A stretch of 6,733 bases of DNA from NCBI GenBank assembly GCA_027063105.1, contig JAMOSL010000148.1, forward strand, positions 1 to 6,733. Direction: 5' to 3'. How positions within the stretch are numbered: the stretch's first letter is position 1; each line of letters opens with the position of its first letter. The position numbers were made by a program, and so were the translations under genes. Positions 1 through 5,094 of the stretch are shown here, in pieces. This stretch comes from Campylobacteraceae bacterium (GTDB lineage: Bacteria > Campylobacterota > Campylobacteria > Campylobacterales > Sulfurovaceae). The notes beneath the pieces are model-generated. The model had not been told where the DNA came from. It worked only from the letters and a program-made list of their open reading frames with translations, and searched no databases.

Positions 1-96
1 TTAAAATTATATGGGGAAAAAGTGGATGATATTTTAATTAATGAGGCAATTTGGAGAGTTTCAGCATTTTCGATGATTCATGGAGATGTGGCTTGA
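1..96 (+). other. 3' end of an unidentified coding region (partial)
   Basis: Frame 1 is open from the window edge to a TGA at 94-96, giving 31 residues that end in WRVSAFSMIHGDVA. The residue mix looks protein-like, but I do not recognise the family. The gene's start lies outside the window. A second open frame (80-235) overlaps it in frame +2, so the two may be pieces of one gene split by a frameshift or deletion, or frame 1 may simply be a normal C-terminus. A TGA TGA pair follows directly at 94-99. Without the upstream sequence this cannot be settled. Confidence 0.3.
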
Positions 97-235
97 TGAT
101 TTTGGGTGTTTTTGGCTAAGGTGTTGTGCTGTAGAAGAATATCTAAAATCAAAAGGGAAAAAAATAGTTCAAGTTACATATAATCCACAAACTTCATCTA
201 CACAAATAAAACAAAATGTTATAGCCCAAGCTTAA
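80..235 (+). pseudogene. Short open frame, possible gene remnant of unknown family
   Basis: Frame 2 is open from 77 to a TAA at 233-235, with ATGs at 80 and 86. The second half reads like real protein (AVEEYLKSKGKKIVQVTYNP, then a Gln/Ser/Thr-rich end). The first half (WLDDFGCFWLRCCAV) looks unnatural. There is no ribosome binding site before either ATG. The simplest reading is the displaced C-terminal end of a gene whose earlier part lies left of the window, joined out of frame to the 1-96 segment. It could also be chance. It runs toward the tsf terminator from the opposite side. I assign no function. Confidence 0.25.
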
Positions 236-241
236 AATGTA

Positions 242-268
242 TAGAGTATTGTCTAAGACAATACTCTA
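242..268 (-). terminator. Hairpin terminator of the rpsB-tsf operon
   Basis: A perfect 12-bp inverted repeat pairs 242-253 with 257-268 around a 3-nt loop (254-256). It starts 9 nt beyond the tsf stop in the direction of tsf transcription. Read leftward it is followed by a modest T-containing stretch (TACATTTTAA) rather than a clean T-run. Because the stem is symmetric it could also stop rightward transcripts from the 80-235 frame, although no T-run follows on that side. Confidence 0.6.
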
Positions 269-276
269 AAATAGCA

Positions 277-1341
277 TTATGCCATTTGTTTTGCAACTTC
301 AGCAGCAAAATCTTCTTCTGCTACTTCAATTCCTTCACCTACTTCTAATCTCGTAAATGTTGTAATTTCTGTTGTTCCACCAGCTGATTTTGCTTTATCA
401 GCAATATATTCAGCTACAGTTTTAGTATCATCCATTACAAATTTTTGGTCTAATAGACATTGTTCTTGGTCAAGAGTTGAGTTATCTGATATAAATCTAG
501 CAATTTGACCTGGCAGAATTCTATCCCAAATTTTCTCTGGTTTACCCTCTGACGCAAGTTTAGCTTTTAATTTTGTTTCTGCTTCTGCAAGAACTTCTTC
601 AGTTAATTGACTCATAGAAATATATTGAGGGATATTTTTAAGAGTTTTACCTAAACGACCAAGTTCTTCATTCTCTTTCTCAATAGCTATAATTCTACCT
701 TGAGTCTCTTCAGCAACAAATTTAGAATCAAAGTCTTTATAAGACAAAGTACTTGGACTCATAGCAGCAGCATGCATTGCTACATCTTTAAGCGATGAAG
801 TCATAGCTTCAGCTGTTTTAGCACTATCACATTTAGCTTCGATAATAACTGCAACCTGACCATTAGCATGAACATAACCATTAACAGCTGTATTCTCATC
901 TGCGTTAATTAAAGCAGAACGACGAACAACTAGTTTTTCACCAATAGTAGCTACTTGTAGAGATAAATACTCTTCAAAAGACTGACCATTAATTGTTGAT
1001 GCATTAATAACTTCTGCATCAGCCAGATTATTATCAAATGCATGTCCTACAACTTCAGATAGAACAGCTTTGAATTTTTCATTTTGAGCAACAAAGTCAG
1101 TTTGAGAATTAATCTCTATAATAACTGCTTTATTACCATCAACTTTAACAGATACAGCACCTTCAGCAGCTACTTTACCAGCTTTTTTAGCAGCAGCTCC
1201 TAAACCTTGATTTCTTAGCCATTCAACTGCTTTATCCATATTTCCATCAGACTCAGTTAATGCTTTTTTGCAGTCCATCATACCTGCATCAGTCATCTCT
1301 CTAAGTTTTTTAATGTCTTTTGGTCCAAAGTTTTTTGCCAT
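277..1341 (-). CDS. tsf: Elongation factor Ts
   Basis: EF-Ts is the cytoplasmic guanine-nucleotide exchange factor that removes GDP from EF-Tu so that it can reload GTP and carry aminoacyl-tRNA. The 354-residue product has the N-terminal UBA-like domain with the first family signature (LREMTDAGMMDCKKAL, residues 13-28). It has the TDFVAQN signature of the EF-Tu-contacting core at 81-87, and a C-terminal half with GKPEKIWDRI (267-276) and LLDQKFVMDDTKTV (296-309). E. coli EF-Ts is about 283 aa; the extra length, mostly in the region of residues 200-270, matches the longer Campylobacterota form as I remember it. It starts 2 nt after the rpsB stop, and its AGAGGAAG ribosome binding site lies inside the last codons of rpsB, so translation of the two is probably coupled. 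The only visible promoter is upstream of rpsB. Confidence 0.98.
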   Translation of the reverse strand: MAKNFGPKDIKKLREMTDAGMMDCKKALTESDGNMDKAVEWLRNQGLGAAAKKAGKVAAEGAVSVKVDGNKAVIIEINSQTDFVAQNEKFKAVLSEVVGHAFDNNLADAEVINASTINGQSFEEYLSLQVATIGEKLVVRRSALINADENTAVNGYVHANGQVAVIIEAKCDSAKTAEAMTSSLKDVAMHAAAMSPSTLSYKDFDSKFVAEETQGRIIAIEKENEELGRLGKTLKNIPQYISMSQLTEEVLAEAETKLKAKLASEGKPEKIWDRILPGQIARFISDNSTLDQEQCLLDQKFVMDDTKTVAEYIADKAKSAGGTTEITTFTRLEVGEGIEVAEEDFAAEVAKQMA

Positions 1342-1343
1342 AA

Positions 1344-2261
1344 TTATGCTTCCTCTGTTTTTACTTCAGCTGGTGTTTCTGTAACTGCCTCTGCAACAAC
1401 TTCTGTTTTCTCTTCTGTTTTTACTTCAGCTGGTGTTTCTGTAACTGCCTCTGCAACAACTTCTGTTTTCTCTTCTGTTTTTACTTCAGCTGGTGTTTCT
1501 GCAACTGCTTCAGCAATAACTTCTGAAATTTCTTCAGCTGGAATTTCTGCAACTACTTCAACATTTTTACCTTCAGCTTCAGCTAATGCTGCTTTACCTT
1601 CGATAATAGCTTCAGCCATCTCTTTACAAAAAAGGTTAATTGAACGGATAGCATCATCATTTCCTGGAATTGGGTAATCAATTACATCTGGATCACAGTT
1701 TGTATCAAGTGGCGCAATAACTTTCATTCCAAGTCTTCTAGCTTCTTTTACTGCAATATGCTCTTTAACTGCATCTACAACAAACATCATATCTGGAAGT
1801 TTTTTCATATTTCTGTAACCCTCAAGATAAGCATTTAGTTTATCTTTTTTTCTTCTCAACATTAATGCTTCTTTTTTTGTAAGAAGTTCAATTTGACCAT
1901 TTTCTTCCATCTGCTCAATGATTTCTAATTTTCTAATTGATTTTTTGATTGTTGGATAATTTGTTAACATACCACCTAACCATCTTGTCGATACAAAAGG
2001 CATACCACATCTAATAGCGTGTTCTTTTACAGCACTTCTAGCTTGTTTTTTTGTTCCAACAAATAGAACTGTTTGACCCTCTGCTGCAGCATCTCTAACA
2101 ACATTATATGTATATTTAAAATATCTTAAAGTTTTTTGAAGGTCAATAATGTAAATATTTTTTCTTTCTCCAAAAATAAACTTTTTCATTTTTGGATTCC
2201 ATCTTCTTGTTTGATGCCCAAAGTGTACACCACATTCTAGTAAGTCTTTCATTGTTACCAT
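1344..2261 (-). CDS. rpsB: 30S ribosomal protein uS2 with repeat-built acidic C-terminal tail
   Basis: uS2 binds late to the 30S subunit near the neck and helps to recruit bS1 in many bacteria. Residues 1-230 are ordinary S2: the N-terminal signature HFGHQTRRWNPKMKKFIFGE (13-32), VGTKKQAR (68-75), FVSTRWLGGMLTN (89-101) and the second signature around DYPIPGNDDAIRSINL (195-210). E. coli S2 is 241 aa. Here the protein reaches 305 aa because of an Ala/Glu/Val-rich tail from about 234. The tail contains three near-identical 20-residue units (247-266, 267-286 and 287-305, the last cut short) of the form EVVAEAVTETPAEVKTEEKT. The ATG at 2259-2261 is chosen because AAGGAG lies 6 nt upstream; the in-frame ATG three codons later is too far from it. 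It is first gene of the rpsB-tsf operon. Confidence 0.97.
   Translation of the reverse strand: MVTMKDLLECGVHFGHQTRRWNPKMKKFIFGERKNIYIIDLQKTLRYFKYTYNVVRDAAAEGQTVLFVGTKKQARSAVKEHAIRCGMPFVSTRWLGGMLTNYPTIKKSIRKLEIIEQMEENGQIELLTKKEALMLRRKKDKLNAYLEGYRNMKKLPDMMFVVDAVKEHIAVKEARRLGMKVIAPLDTNCDPDVIDYPIPGNDDAIRSINLFCKEMAEAIIEGKAALAEAEGKNVEVVAEIPAEEISEVIAEAVAETPAEVKTEEKTEVVAEAVTETPAEVKTEEKTEVVAEAVTETPAEVKTEEA
1350..1357 (-). promoter_or_regulatory. tsf ribosome binding site inside the rpsB tail
   Basis: Read leftward, AGAGGAAG sits 8 nt before the tsf ATG and lies in the last codons of rpsB (ACA GAG GAA GCA TAA). In the internal repeat copies the same Glu-Glu pair is written GAA GAG, which does not give a GAGGAA core. 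The last copy is written GAG GAA, which does. Confidence 0.7.
1351..1525. repeat. 60-bp tandem repeat in the 3' end of rpsB
   Basis: Positions 1381-1440 and 1441-1500 are identical over all 60 bases. The identity with period 60 extends from 1354 to 1500 (about 2.5 exact copies). One mismatch at 1353 and a diverged stretch 1501-1525 (4 mismatches in 25) extend it to about 2.9 copies. The period is a multiple of three and the coding frame is kept, so each unit adds 20 residues to the S2 tail. The lack of synonymous differences between the two full copies suggests recent duplication or ongoing homogenisation. Confidence 0.95.
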
Positions 2262-2291
2262 TTTATCTCCTTGATAAAGTAAATTAATTTT

Positions 2292-2334
2292 TATAGACCG
2301 TAGTCTTTAAGGTTTAATCCTCTATAGTCCTTAA
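2292..2334 (-). promoter_or_regulatory. Possible structured leader of rpsB with alternative pairings
   Basis: Within the 164-bp gap before rpsB, three inverted repeats compete for the same bases: TATAGA/TCTATA (2292-2297 with 2321-2326), AGAC/GTCT closing a 4-nt loop (2295-2298 with 2303-2306), and TTAAGG/CCTTAA (2307-2312 with 2329-2334). They would lie in the mRNA 5' leader, 30-75 nt before the S2 start codon. S2 represses its own operon through its leader in E. coli. That this leader acts likewise is inference only, and short AT-rich stems arise by chance. Confidence 0.3.
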
Positions 2335-2407
2335 CACAAAATTGTGCAACCATTCAAGGAATAACTATATGAGTATTTTCAAATTCAAATTTTGAATAAG
2401 AGACGCG

Positions 2408-2413
2408 ATTATA
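2408..2413 (-). promoter_or_regulatory. Promoter -10 box for rpsB-tsf
   Basis: Read leftward there is a perfect TATAAT at 2413-2408, preceded by an A/T-rich TTTTAGA, 13 nt after the bcp stop. Transcription would begin near 2401, giving a leader of about 140 nt before the rpsB ATG. No -35 box is evident, as is usual for sigma-70 promoters in Campylobacterota. The 7-bp inverted repeat ATTCAAA/TTTGAAT (2383-2389 with 2391-2397) lies just past the predicted start site and could be an operator or chance. Confidence 0.55.
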
Positions 2414-2425
2414 TCTAAAAGTATG

Positions 2426-2899
2426 TTATATAGAGTTTTGAAGCTCTTTAAGTTTCTCTTTTACCTCTTCTACATGACCTTTTACTTTTACTTTCTCCCA
2501 TTTGTAAGCTACCACTCCATTTGGATTAATAATAAATGTACTTCTTACTACTCCTAAATACTCCCTGCCAAAAAGTTTTTTTGGTCTCCATATACCAAAC
2601 TGTTTAGCTAACTCTTTATCTTCATCTGCTAATAATGTTATTTTTAAATTCTTCTTATTAATAAAATTTCTATGTTTTTTTGGACTATCTGGACTAACTC
2701 CTAAAATAATAGAACTTAACTCATCAAAGTTTTCTAAATTATCTGTAAAATCACAAGCTTCTGTTGTACATCCTGGCGTATTATCTTTCGGATAAAAATA
2801 TAAAACTATCCAACGACCTTTAATATCTCTAAAACAAATTTCCTCTTCATCTTGATTTGGTAAACAAAAATTTTCTACTACATTCCCTATTTCTAACAT
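2426..2899 (-). CDS. bcp: Thioredoxin-dependent thiol peroxidase (Bcp/PrxQ family peroxiredoxin)
   Basis: Bcp reduces hydrogen peroxide and organic hydroperoxides in the cytoplasm, using a peroxidatic cysteine that is regenerated by thioredoxin. With the start used here the protein is 157 aa, the normal length for the family. It opens as Bcp proteins do (MLEIGNVVENFCLPNQD) and has FYPKDNTPGCTTEACDF, with the peroxidatic Cys at 44 and the PrxQ-type resolving Cys at 49, five residues on. The conserved Arg is at 119 (VVRSTFIINPNG). An in-frame ATG at 2912-2914 would add MKEIS, but it has no ribosome binding site and would start only about 8 nt after the predicted transcript start. The ATG at 2897-2899 has AAGGAA 6 nt upstream (2906-2911). 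It is divergent from yidD and in the same direction as rpsB-tsf; no terminator is seen after it, so read-through into rpsB is possible. Confidence 0.93.
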   Translation of the reverse strand: MLEIGNVVENFCLPNQDEEEICFRDIKGRWIVLYFYPKDNTPGCTTEACDFTDNLENFDELSSIILGVSPDSPKKHRNFINKKNLKITLLADEDKELAKQFGIWRPKKLFGREYLGVVRSTFIINPNGVVAYKWEKVKVKGHVEEVKEKLKELQNSI

Positions 2900-2928
2900 A
2901 CTTATTTCCTTCATATTATTTTTTTGGT

Positions 2929-2934
2929 AGTATA
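2929..2934 (-). promoter_or_regulatory. Candidate -10 box for bcp
   Basis: Read leftward, TATACT at 2934-2929 would start transcription near 2922, giving a leader of about 23 nt to the preferred bcp start at 2899. The 25-40 bp between bcp and divergent yidD must hold both promoters. A rightward TATTAT at 2915-2920 is a possible -10 for yidD, but it is weak. Confidence 0.35.
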
Positions 2935-2939
2935 TCTAA

Positions 2940-3275
2940 ATGAATAAAAAATTTTGGACAGCACCAATAAAAAGCTATCAATATATATCATCTATGCTAC
3001 CTGCTAGTTGTAGATACTATCCAACTTGCTCAGAATATGCTAAATGGTCATTTGAAACCTCATCTCCATATGTATCTTTTGCTAATAGCACTCTTAGAAT
3101 ATTAAGATGTAACCAATTATTTGATGGTGGAATAGATTATCCTGTTATTAAATATAAAGCTCCATCAATTCGTATATTTGATAAATTATTTTTGCAAGAT
3201 ATAAGAGTAAAATATTGGATTGTTCCTAAAATAGGGACTAAAAAGTATTTTGTAATTAAAAGTTTTGATTTTTAA
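2940..3275 (+). CDS. yidD: Membrane protein insertion efficiency factor YidD
   Basis: YidD is a small membrane-associated protein that helps YidC/Sec insert inner-membrane proteins. The 111-residue product has the family core: YQYISSML (13-20), CRYYPTCSEYAKWSF (24-38) with conserved Cys24 and Cys30, and LRILRCNQLFDGGIDYPV (52-69) with Cys57 and the Gly-Gly turn. A basic/aromatic C-terminal segment (80-111) lies beyond the core; as I recall, the Campylobacterota proteins share such an extension. yidD usually sits between rnpA and yidC; here it stands alone beside bcp, so it is either a relocated single copy or a second copy. The ATG at 2940 has only a weak GG-containing ribosome binding site (GGTAG). 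Its stop codon abuts the stop of the next gene, and the last codons form half of a terminator stem. Confidence 0.9.
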   Translation: MNKKFWTAPIKSYQYISSMLPASCRYYPTCSEYAKWSFETSSPYVSFANSTLRILRCNQLFDGGIDYPVIKYKAPSIRIFDKLFLQDIRVKYWIVPKIGTKKYFVIKSFDF

Positions 3276-3295
3276 TTACCTTTTAAATACTTTTT
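3240..3295. terminator. Bidirectional terminator shared by yidD and the lipoprotein gene, inside both coding ends
   Basis: A two-part inverted repeat spans the abutting stop codons. The inner stem is a perfect 10 bp (3252-3261 with 3270-3279) around an 8-nt loop. A small asymmetric internal loop follows (1 nt on the left, 5 nt on the right), then an 11-bp outer stem (3240-3250 with 3285-3295). Rightward, the outer stem runs into seven Ts (3291-3297). Leftward, the other strand also ends in a T-run (CTTTTTAG). It therefore fits a terminator working in both directions. Confidence 0.7.
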
Positions 3296-3896
3296 TTGTA
3301 CCCTGTGACTTTTTAGGAGTTGGAACTTTAATAGGTGTCATTATTACTGGTTCAGGCTCTTTTATAATAGACTTTTGTTGAATAGATTCTGTGATGTTTT
3401 CTTCTGTTATCTTTTCTTTTGGTACTTCATACTCTTTTAGTGGAGTCTCTTTTATATTATTATTTGTTGTTACTTCTTCAGTTTCTGGTTGATAAGATAA
3501 AACTCTAATAGGAAGCAGATAATTCTCTTTTCCTACAGTAATTTGGTAATGATTACTAGCTGTTTGATGAAAATGTATTTTATCTTTTCTATTTTTTGAT
3601 TTAAACTTACCCGCTACAAAATAGAGTACACGATATTCAATTTTTGTTGCTATTGAAACATTCTCTATTACAACTCTTATTGGAGATTTTTTTTCTTTAT
3701 ATATAGCATAATCACATACATCATCAAATGACATATCATTAGATGAACATCTAAGCATTCCAGCATTATAAAAATTATTAGGTGATTGATGTTTAGCTTT
3801 TTCCTCTACACTATTCTTTAAATGAGAATTCTTAGCACACCCAGAGATAATTATACTTATAATAAATATTAAAATGACTTGTATGTATCTACCCAT
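3276..3896 (-). CDS. Putative lipoprotein of unknown function
   Basis: I do not recognise this 206-residue family. Its N-terminus is a clear lipoprotein signal: MGR, a hydrophobic stretch (5-18) and the lipobox IISGC with the lipidated Cys at 20, so the product should be membrane-anchored and face the periplasm. Residues about 45-135 look like a small folded domain with Cys50 and Cys61 and several beta-like stretches (IRVVIENV, IEYRVLYFVAGKF, YQITVGKENYLLPIRVL). Residues 136-206 are low-complexity and rich in Glu, Lys, Pro and Thr, ending in a basic KKVFKR. The ATG at 3894-3896 follows AAGGGAAAG at a spacing of roughly 7-10 nt. It is divergent from the rlpA-like gene and convergent, stop to stop, with yidD. 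A role in the cell envelope is inferred only from the signal and neighbours. Confidence 0.8.
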   Translation of the reverse strand: MGRYIQVILIFIISIIISGCAKNSHLKNSVEEKAKHQSPNNFYNAGMLRCSSNDMSFDDVCDYAIYKEKKSPIRVVIENVSIATKIEYRVLYFVAGKFKSKNRKDKIHFHQTASNHYQITVGKENYLLPIRVLSYQPETEEVTTNNNIKETPLKEYEVPKEKITEENITESIQQKSIIKEPEPVIMTPIKVPTPKKSQGTKKVFKR

Positions 3897-3983
3897 ATTA
3901 ATCTTTCCCTTAAATATTTTGATTTTGAAAAGAATTTTATCTATTTTTTAATGCGATATAGATAAAAAATGATATAAATAAGA

Positions 3984-3989
3984 TATAAT
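3984..3989 (+). promoter_or_regulatory. -10 box directly before the rlpA-like gene
   Basis: A perfect TATAAT ends 7 nt before the ATG at 3997, so transcription from it would begin at or within a base or two of the start codon and give a nearly leaderless mRNA. A second, poorer box (TATAAA at 3973-3978) would leave a leader of about 12 nt. The rest of the 100-bp divergent region (3897-3996) is very AT-rich and must also hold the leftward lipoprotein promoter; TAAAAT at 3939-3934 is a weak candidate. Confidence 0.45.
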
Positions 3990-3996
3990 AGAAAGC

Positions 3997-4512
3997 ATGA
4001 AAAAAAATATAAAATATAAAATATCATTAATTTTAATACTCAGTATATTTATACATGCTGATGATGTGGAAGTATGGTTAAAAGAGCTAATGAGGAATAA
4101 TCTCAACAGTTGTAAAGTAGAAGAGATTAAAGAATCAAGAATAATTCCAATAATAAAGAAAAAAAAGAAAATTAGTAGAGTAAAATCATATCCTAAAAAA
4201 GAGAATTTAAAATATATAAATTATGATGAGGTTGGTATTGCCTCTTATTATGCAAATTGTCTTAATGGTTCTCGAACAGCTTGTGGTGAGAAGTATAAAA
4301 CTAATCTTCTTACTGCAGCACATAGAACACTTCCTTTTGGAACATTAGTTTGTGTTACGATGTTATCAACAGGAAAACAAGTTGTAGTAAAAGTAAATGA
4401 TAGAGGTCCTTATGCAAAAAGAAGAATAATTGACCTATCCTTTAAAGCAGCTGAAAAAATAGGTCTTATAAGAAGTGGTATATCTAAAGTTAGTCTTAAG
4501 ATTGTAAGATAA
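3997..4512 (+). CDS. rlpA: RlpA-like septal ring lytic transglycosylase (double-psi beta-barrel), lacking lipobox and SPOR domain
   Basis: RlpA enzymes cut peptidoglycan, preferring denuded glycan strands, and help daughter cells to separate. The 171-residue product has a signal peptide (MKKNIKYK, then hydrophobic 9-18, likely cut after FIHA at 21), a Lys-rich linker (about 40-75) and a double-psi beta-barrel domain (79-171). The domain shows GIASYYANCLNGSRTACGE, TAAHRTLPFGTLV, VVVKVNDRGPY and RRIIDLSFKAAEKIG. Glu98, His109 and Asp135 match the residues known to matter in Pseudomonas RlpA. Unlike classical RlpA there is no lipobox cysteine and no C-terminal SPOR domain, so it should be a free periplasmic protein with another means of localisation. 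The upstream ribosome binding site is poor (GAAAG), in line with the very close promoter. Its last 17 nt overlap the convergent gene. Confidence 0.88.
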   Translation: MKKNIKYKISLILILSIFIHADDVEVWLKELMRNNLNSCKVEEIKESRIIPIIKKKKKISRVKSYPKKENLKYINYDEVGIASYYANCLNGSRTACGEKYKTNLLTAAHRTLPFGTLVCVTMLSTGKQVVVKVNDRGPYAKRRIIDLSFKAAEKIGLIRSGISKVSLKIVR

Positions 4513-4951
4513 ACCAATAATCTTCTATTCTAATTAAGGTCTCTTTTTTCCTCTCTTTAAAATGTTTTGTCATATCAAATTCTTCTGTTTCATAACCATT
4601 TTTATACTCTTTCATTAGTTTTTTATACTTACTCTCTAATATAGCAGTTATTTCATATCTTATTTTATGATAGATTATATTCTCTTCAACTATCTCTTCT
4701 CTATTAATCTCTTTAACATTAATTCCTGCATATCTATCCTCTTTATCTTTAGTTATATTCATTTCTATATATGAACGCATAGAGACCACCATTTGTTCTT
4801 GTTGAGCTATAGGCATACTTTTATTATCTTGTATAATAGTTGCTAACTTTTTAGAGTATCCCCAATCTCCATTAATTTCTAAATCCATATCAAATAGAGA
4901 TTTGATTACTTCCTGAATTGTTCCATCTATACTTACTTTACTAAAATTCAC
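4496..4951 (-). CDS. Hypothetical protein, soluble, unknown family
   Basis: I do not recognise this family. The open frame extends to a TTG at 5014 with in-frame ATGs at 5008 and 4993, but none has a ribosome binding site, and the extra 21 residues are a hydrophobic run unlike the rest. The GTG at 4949-4951 has AAGG (4958-4961) 6 nt upstream and gives a cleaner 151-residue protein starting MNFSKVSIDGTIQEVIKSLF, so I use it. No signal peptide or membrane helix remains. The sequence is charged, mostly helical by eye, with IAQQEQMVVSMRSYIEMNI (48-66) and a Lys/Glu-rich second half (85-140). Tyr and Trp near the end (EDYWFILQS) close it. The 3' end overlaps rlpA by 17 nt in convergent orientation, with no good terminator between them. 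Normal base use argues for a resident gene. Confidence 0.7.
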   Translation of the reverse strand: MNFSKVSIDGTIQEVIKSLFDMDLEINGDWGYSKKLATIIQDNKSMPIAQQEQMVVSMRSYIEMNITKDKEDRYAGINVKEINREEIVEENIIYHKIRYEITAILESKYKKLMKEYKNGYETEEFDMTKHFKERKKETLIRIEDYWFILQS

Positions 4952-4957
4952 AAATAG

Positions 4958-4961
4958 CCTT
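4958..4961 (-). promoter_or_regulatory. Ribosome binding site deciding a GTG start
   Basis: Read leftward, AAGG at 4961-4958 (within AAAAGGC) is 6 nt before the GTG at 4951-4949. It is the only recognisable ribosome binding site near any of the in-frame candidate starts (TTG 5014, ATG 5008, ATG 4993, GTG 4951). Confidence 0.55.
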
Positions 4962-5022
4962 TTAATTAATATAATTTTAAAATATTCTACCATAGATAAA
5001 GTAAACATAATCAATTTTTAGA

Positions 5023-5028
5023 TATAAT
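5023..5028 (+). promoter_or_regulatory. Promoter -10 box for rpsU
   Basis: A perfect TATAAT preceded by TTTTTAGA would start transcription near 5035 and give a leader of about 60 nt before the rpsU ATG. No -35 box is apparent. The same AT-rich stretch on the other strand (ATTATATC) could serve the divergent leftward gene. Confidence 0.55.
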
Positions 5029-5074
5029 TTTGCCGATTTTATCTCTTCTATGTTTAATATTAGAAAATTTTGAT

Positions 5075-5087
5075 AAGGAAGGGGGTG
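5075..5087 (+). promoter_or_regulatory. Unusual double, G-rich ribosome binding site of rpsU
   Basis: AAGGA (5075-5079) is followed at once by AGGGGGTG (5080-5087), ending 7 nt before the rpsU ATG. The combined run resembles the full complement of the 16S tail (TAAGGAGGTGA) stretched by a few extra bases, so either half could pair. Five consecutive Gs stand out in a genome this AT-rich. Confidence 0.6.
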
Positions 5088-5094
5088 CTTTGTA

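Noticed and set aside
1..276. Leftward gene or small RNA left of tsf
   Set aside because: The minus strand has only very short open frames and no promoter or ribosome binding site that I could support.
1351..1525. CRISPR-like or regulatory direct repeats
   Set aside because: The repeats are head to tail with no spacers, the period is 60 (a multiple of 3), and they keep the rpsB frame, so they are a coding tandem repeat.
2334..2345. Operator-like CACAAAATTGTG in the rpsB leader
   Set aside because: It is only a 5-bp inverted repeat with a 2-nt centre and does not extend; expected by chance in AT-rich DNA.
4498..4524. Terminator between the rlpA-like gene and the convergent gene (AAGATT/AATCTT)
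   Set aside because: The stem is only 6 bp, all but one pair in each arm are A-T, and the loop is 15 nt with no T-run; too weak to annotate.
4952..5014. N-terminal hydrophobic extension of the leftward hypothetical gene (starts at TTG 5014, ATG 5008 or ATG 4993)
   Set aside because: None of these starts has a ribosome binding site, and the GTG at 4951 has a well-placed AAGG.
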